Shown here: positions 59,584 to 64,000 of the stretch, in pieces
Layout: each line of letters starts with the position of its first letter
Position numbering within the stretch: the stretch's first letter is position 1
Source: Enchytraeus crypticus
Taxonomy: Eukaryota; Annelida; Clitellata; Enchytraeida; Enchytraeidae
DNA: 64,000 nucleotides
Reading direction: 5' to 3'
NCBI GenBank assembly: GCA_905160935.1
Contig: CAJHZI010000591.1
Span: 1-64,000 of the forward strand
Position numbers and translations under genes: made by a program
Notes under the pieces: generated by a model
Seen by the model: the letters and a program-made list of their open reading frames with translations, nothing else
Told to the model about the DNA's origin: nothing
Databases searched by the model: none

Positions 59584-60219
59584 TTAGGCTTTAGCACGTT
59601 TGTCTTGACAGAGTCTAATCTATAATTTTTCTCTCTATACTTATAGTTTACTTTTATAAAATTTATAGTAATTTCTTTAATTTTTAAATCACTTGAGAGC
59701 TCGCTTCATGATTGGCTTACTTTATTTACGTTTTGACATTTGTCTACATGTAGCCTAGGTAGAATTACTGGGCGTAGGCACACTATAGGCCTATACGTGC
59801 TTTCTTTACTATTAATTGAATGTCATAGGCCCACACGAATAAATAAAATTAAGAATATTACAATGATATAAACTATTCCCTGTTTACACCGATATATACG
59901 ATATAGACTATACCCTTTGATTATATATAGGCCTACTATACCCACAGTGATGATGATGATATACTATATGATGCTGATATATACTAAATACACAATGATA
60001 TACACTGCACCCTATTTATACCCTAGTAATATCCAATGTTATTATCTCCAGTCACTCCAATGCTTTCACTCTGACTGGATGCATCCAGACTTCATAGTAT
60101 CGACGACCTCTCGCTGTTTATTGAGTTCTACCTCAGGCGGTTATATAATCCTTCATAACACACTTCATCAGGGCTTCCTTCAAGGTGTTGTAGACTTCAT
60201 CCGGGCTTCCTTCAAGGGA

Positions 60220-60284
60220 GAATTAAGGAGAGATAGAGAGAGGCAGAGACTGCCAGAGAGAGAGCGAGAGAGAAATAGATAGAG

Positions 60285-60315
<31 letters not shown>

Positions 60316-60362
60316 CAGAGAGAGAGAGAGAGACTGAGAAAGATAGAGAGAAAGAGAGAAAG

Positions 60363-60412
<50 letters not shown>

Positions 60413-60415
60413 CGA
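60220..60415. repeat. (GA)n microsatellite
   Basis: GAGA runs with CAGA and AAGA interruptions. Just before it GGGCTTCCTTCAAGG is duplicated (60170-60215). Other GA tracts are at 7810-7850 and 54700-54735. Confidence 0.9.
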
Positions 60416-60510
60416 GATCTGTGGAATCTATAAACTATAAAACTTTATTAAAATGCTCAAGATATGTTTCTTGTTTATTTAATCATATCATAACGACGAA
60501 GAGCATCGGA

Positions 60511-60572
60511 ATAATACTAATTATAAAGGTTTAACGTCCGTTTTCTCATACAAGGATGATGTCAGAGAAGTC
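60511..60572 (-). repeat. SINE-like element with TTA tail, copy 3
   Basis: On the minus strand GACATCATCCTTG, GAGAAAACGGACGTTAAACC and a short TTATAATTA tail match the copies at 7012 and 41249. Confidence 0.6.
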
Positions 60573-60786
60573 AAGAAAAGTCCAAGGTTGTATCCTACCG
60601 TTATTGGCGCATAATTTCGACCCCTCTGTAGTATATACGCAATGCGCTCAGTAGCCACGCCCATGTTTAGAGTCAGAGCGATGAAGCATTTTCAGCAGCT
60701 GTTCTCTCTGCCACACATTAATATCTAGAAAACTTCTGATTGTTGTTGTTTTACTGACAAATCATTCCTAGAACATTGTCTGTCAG

Positions 60787-60890
60787 TCTGGCAGCGCTGT
60801 AAGCTTACACTCCGCCCATTGATCCGAGTTCAATTTCCAGGACTTTCTCATCACTGATGCTGCCTTCGACCGACGAAACAGGCGAGGAAT
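60787..60890 (+). repeat. Diverged tRNA-derived SINE
   Basis: TGGCAGCGCTGTAAG resembles an A-box region, GAGTTCAATTTCC a B-box, and the following CTGATGCTGCCTTCGACCGA and GAAACAGGCGAGG recall the family A core. It is a distant relative or an old copy. Confidence 0.45.
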
Positions 60891-61284
60891 TTAATTTTCT
60901 AAAGTATGTTAAAAATCCGTGCTAAATAATAATGTATTCAAATATTTTGTTTCTATGTGATTCTTTGTGTTATTTCAGAGTTATTTCTCTATGTTATTTG
61001 TATTCGTTATTTCTGGATTACTTCTATGCGATATTTATTTTTATTTCTATGCATTACTTCAATGTGTTATTTGTAATACTTTCTGTTTAATTTCTTAATA
61101 ACTTAATATATGTCAAGATAACAGAGTTCTATATTTATATTTAATATTTTGAGAATGACTTTGCGTCTTCGTGAAATCTAGGCGTTTGTCAGAAGCCTTC
61201 GTATCATAAAATAGATTTTTAATAAATAAGTAAAAATGTCCCATATAGGCTAAAATGCTTCACCTCAGTTGAGCCTAAACGAAA

Positions 61285-61345
61285 TTATAAGGTAGAAGTA
61301 AAGCCTTCGGCATTAATCTACTTTACTTCTACCCTATATATTTTA
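61285..61345. repeat. Short inverted repeat GGTAGAAGTAAAG / CTTTACTTCTACC
   Basis: The two 13-bp arms are about 22 bp apart and could form a hairpin. No further structure is seen. Confidence 0.65.
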
Positions 61346-61514
61346 AAGTTTTCAAGATAGGACCCACCACTTGACCTTAGGGCCCATGACCTATGAGGCT
61401 ATACGAACAAGCAGCCTATAGGCCTAACGATGAAGCTAAAAGTATAAAATCCTCTAAAAGCTCAGTCGTAGCCAAGCTAGGTCTCCTGCAGTGATCTAAA
61501 TTACTTCTACAGTA

Positions 61515-61655
61515 AAGCTAAAAGCTGGTAAAGCTAATGTTAACGTCAGTTTCCTCACTCGAAAGCGATGTCAGTGGCAGGCGAGCCCAGGATTTGAACC
61601 CTGCACATACTGCTCCACGGACGAGTATCTTATCGACATCGCCACTGGCTCCAGC
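61515..61655 (-). repeat. tRNA-derived SINE, family A, copy 8
   Basis: On the minus strand: GGAGCCAGTGGCGATGTCG, GGGTTCAAATCCTGGGC with a perfect B-box, GACATCGCTTTCGAGTGAGG, GAAACTGACGTTAACATT and AGCTTTACCAGCTTT. It is the most complete copy and can serve as the family reference. Confidence 0.88.
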
Positions 61656-61779
61656 ACTTCTACCCTATACAATAACGTTTTAAAGTCGAGACACAGAGCT
61701 GGACCTTTGAAGTCATGAGCAATTAAGTAGTCAGGCAATCATGTTAAACGACGACTTCTCTATTAAAGACACCAGTAGG

Positions 61780-61852
61780 CCCAGTCAGCCTGGGATTTCA
61801 ACCCGTGGCCTCTTCATCTCCACGTGTTCTAACAACTTCGCTACCTGTTAAA
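61780..61852 (-). repeat. tRNA-like sequence, probable tRNA-derived SINE head
   Basis: On the minus strand TAGCGAAGTTGTTAGA fits a pol III A-box and GGGTTGAAATCCCA fits a B-box and T-arm, about 40 bp apart. Folding into a functional tRNA is not convincing by eye. Confidence 0.45.
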
Positions 61853-62964
61853 CACATTAGATTTACACATGTGAAAAATAAAGCTTCACAGCACCAAGAA
61901 TTTCATATAATCAGACATTAAGATTATAGAGAAATAGCGACGAGTGAGTAAGCTCACACATATGCAGAAGATAAGTCCGTATAAACAACGAGTAACTCTA
62001 TCCACGATTGTCAATTCTTCTCCAGGTAACTGACTGCGTCAGAGTTTCTTTTAACTCGCGCTTCCACAAAACACACTAGCGCTTTCTTCAAATGTGAAAG
62101 AAGAAAAAACTCCGTACCTCGTTATCTGCACATCTGCGCCATCTGTTTCATGAGAGGTTTGTTTACAACTGCAGACAGCCCACGCGCAGAAAGTTTCGTG
62201 CATGCATCTGGAAAACGTTCAGCATTGATACACGAATCCGTCAAAAGCTTGTCTTTGATACAGAAATACGCAGACAGAGTTACAATGTACCAGGAAGTAG
62301 AGTAGGTCTGCTGCAGAGGTCTGGTGTATTAACTGTGGATGATTTGATATTAACATTTTATAATGTAAACAAAAACCTTCATGAACCTAGCTCTTTAAAC
62401 AAACTCTCGTTCCTATACATTGAACCACAGAGACCGTAAGAAGCAGATTTGCTCTAATTCCAGTTTGTTCCATTTCCAGGTAAGTTGTGGACGCACTACT
62501 ATGTCTCTGTCAGCACCTTTTAAAACAGAAACTAACTTTAAACTTATCTATAGATCATACAAATCAGTCTAAAGAAAGTCAAGCAATGCAGTAGCCGTAA
62601 GATGTTTTAGATGAATAATAGCTGTCATAAGATGCATTGGTCATATAGTTGTAATAAATCTGTAATGGTCGTATAATAGTCATAAGATGTGTTGATCATA
62701 ATATAGTTGTCATAACAAATCAAAAGAAATAAACACCTGAAAGAATCAATTCTCCAAATAGTCGTAATACACATTTCATACCCCACAATACCCCCAGTTC
62801 AAGTCTATACAAACATTCTGTGTTATAAATCTAGAGAACACGGCAAAATAAGGTAACAGAGTTCTAATCTATACATATATAAACAACAAACAGAACAAAA
62901 CGGAAAACAATTCATGCAATATTTTGTTAAAGAAATAATTAGTTAATCCGACATTTGTTTTTGT

Positions 62965-63260
62965 AGTTAGTTACTAAATAAGCTTCCAGTATTAATAAGT
63001 GATTATAATATAGTTAGGTACTAAATAAGCTTCCAGTATTAATAAGTGATTGCAATGCTAGTAACCAATCAGCTTCTTGCTTACACAAAGTTACAATGCT
63101 AATAACCAATCGGCTTCATGATTACAATGTTAATTATAGCAATTAATTTTCTTATTTACATAGTTAGTAACAAATTTTTCTGTATCTTACATAATTAATA
63201 ACCAATCAGATTCTCGTTTACATCGCTAACAACCAATCACCTACTTGCATACAATGTTAT
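62965..63260. repeat. Direct repeats with CCAATCAGCTTC units
   Basis: A unit of about 53 bp containing TAAGCTTCCAGTATTAATAA occurs twice, followed by degenerate TAACCAATCAGCTTC units. No gene is seen in 61860-63490. Confidence 0.7.
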
Positions 63261-63494
63261 AATAAACCTACTTGCATACAAACTTGGATACACTCTGAGT
63301 CTTTAACGTCAAGAACAGAAGAACAGGGCTTTGTATCAGCATATCAACTGCTTAAAAACCAGTGAAAAGATGGCTAATCTTGTATTATATTACATGGCAT
63401 ATCTATACAGGGACAGCCAGTGAGAAGAAGGCTATTAGTATGCTATTCATTGTTTATTTCTTGTGTTGTTATTCTATTGTCCCTATTCTATTAG

Positions 63495-63950
63495 GCGACA
63501 TAAAAACTACATCCAAACCAATGTCAGAAATGGCATTCAGTTGGTGAGCGCCTAGGCTCCAGAAATTGCTTCAAAAACTTAAAACATATCGTTCCGTTAA
63601 CTGTTTCAATACTAATCTTCGTCAGTACTTGTTAAATAGTTATTAATGATACTGATCTTAAATGTATAATTATGCCTACCTATTATCATTAATTTTCTTT
63701 ATTTTGAATTTCTTTATTTCAATTCTTTAATTTCTACTTTATATTTTCGTTTTAAGTTCACCATGGTTCACATTTAAATTGTGCTCACTTATTGCATTTA
63801 CTTGTTTGTTTGCATTGCTTGTGAACTGTACAGGGTTGAATGACCCTTTTTGGTGATCTAAATAAATAAAATAAAATAAATAAATAACAGTCTATTCGTA
63901 TTCCAACCCTAGTTAAACTGGGATTTAGGGGAAGAAGATGATGACGATTG
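63495..63950 (+). repeat. Family R2 copy interrupted by an A-rich-tailed insertion
   Basis: The left part (to about 63590) has GGTGAGCGCCTAGG and CCAGAAATTGCT; the right part (from about 63890) has TATTCGTATTCC, CCTAGTTAAACTGGGATTTA and GGGGAAGAAGATGATG. About 300 bp between them have no match in other R2 copies and end in (AATAAA)n, as a retroposon 3' end would. Confidence 0.6.
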
Positions 63951-64000
63951 TTATTCTACTGTCCCTGTACAGCTGTTCTACGGCTCATCAGACGGCGATG

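Noticed and set aside
61515-61655. Functional tRNA genes at the B-box matches
   Set aside because: The acceptor and anticodon stems do not pair convincingly, and the sequences continue into the same SINE core in several copies.
63362-63547. Plus-strand ORF of 61 residues near the right edge
   Set aside because: Overlaps the R2 repeat and shows no family features.

Overview
The window is animal nuclear DNA. Genes are split by GT-AG introns, intergenic DNA is AT-rich, and micro- and minisatellites and short tRNA-derived retroposons are abundant. Two receptors resemble the sex-peptide / myoinhibitory-peptide receptor family, which is known mainly from protostomes, so a protostome invertebrate is likely and a lophotrochozoan such as a mollusc, annelid or similar marine animal is my best guess. 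The species cannot be fixed from the sequence alone.

Layout. Three plus-strand M13 (neprilysin-like) metalloprotease genes stand in tandem at 1.7-5.6 kb, 21.6-25.9 kb and 31.5-33.9 kb. The first two share the same exon lengths (exons 2 and 3 are 390 and 1448 bp in both). The third keeps the catalytic half but lacks about 200 residues of the helical half. Between genes one and two lie a 3.8-kb array of a 19-bp repeat (9.43-13.2 kb) and a minus-strand retroelement (14.05-20.16 kb) with a long reverse transcriptase ORF, a C-terminal restriction-like endonuclease and an unusual repeat-rich tail. That element is embedded in ATT/AATT arrays on both sides.

At 35.6-41.0 kb two small nuclear genes for mitochondrial proteins are arranged head to head: MRPL49 (minus, four exons) and COX16 (plus, four exons). 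Most of their exons are too short to stand out as ORFs; I assembled them by splice site and phase. At 41.7-45.3 kb and 51.3-57.0 kb are two tandem minus-strand peptide GPCR genes, each with five exons joined in the same phases. Between them sits a 2.05-kb non-autonomous element with hAT-like termini (47.64-49.69 kb). Upstream of the second receptor is a decayed piggyBac element with TTAA target sites (57.71-59.58 kb). The last 4 kb hold repeats and no gene I can support.

The most unusual pattern is that many minisatellites abut or copy splice junctions. At eleven of the roughly 38 exon-intron junctions reconstructed here, a tandem repeat lies close to the splice site, and in several the repeat unit contains a copy of the junction itself (CAG|GT). 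Other points worth checking are the palindromic octamer TAGGCCTA (19 copies found by hand), two SINE groups that share a core but have different tails, and blocks of the 19-bp array that look like uncorrected sequencing noise.
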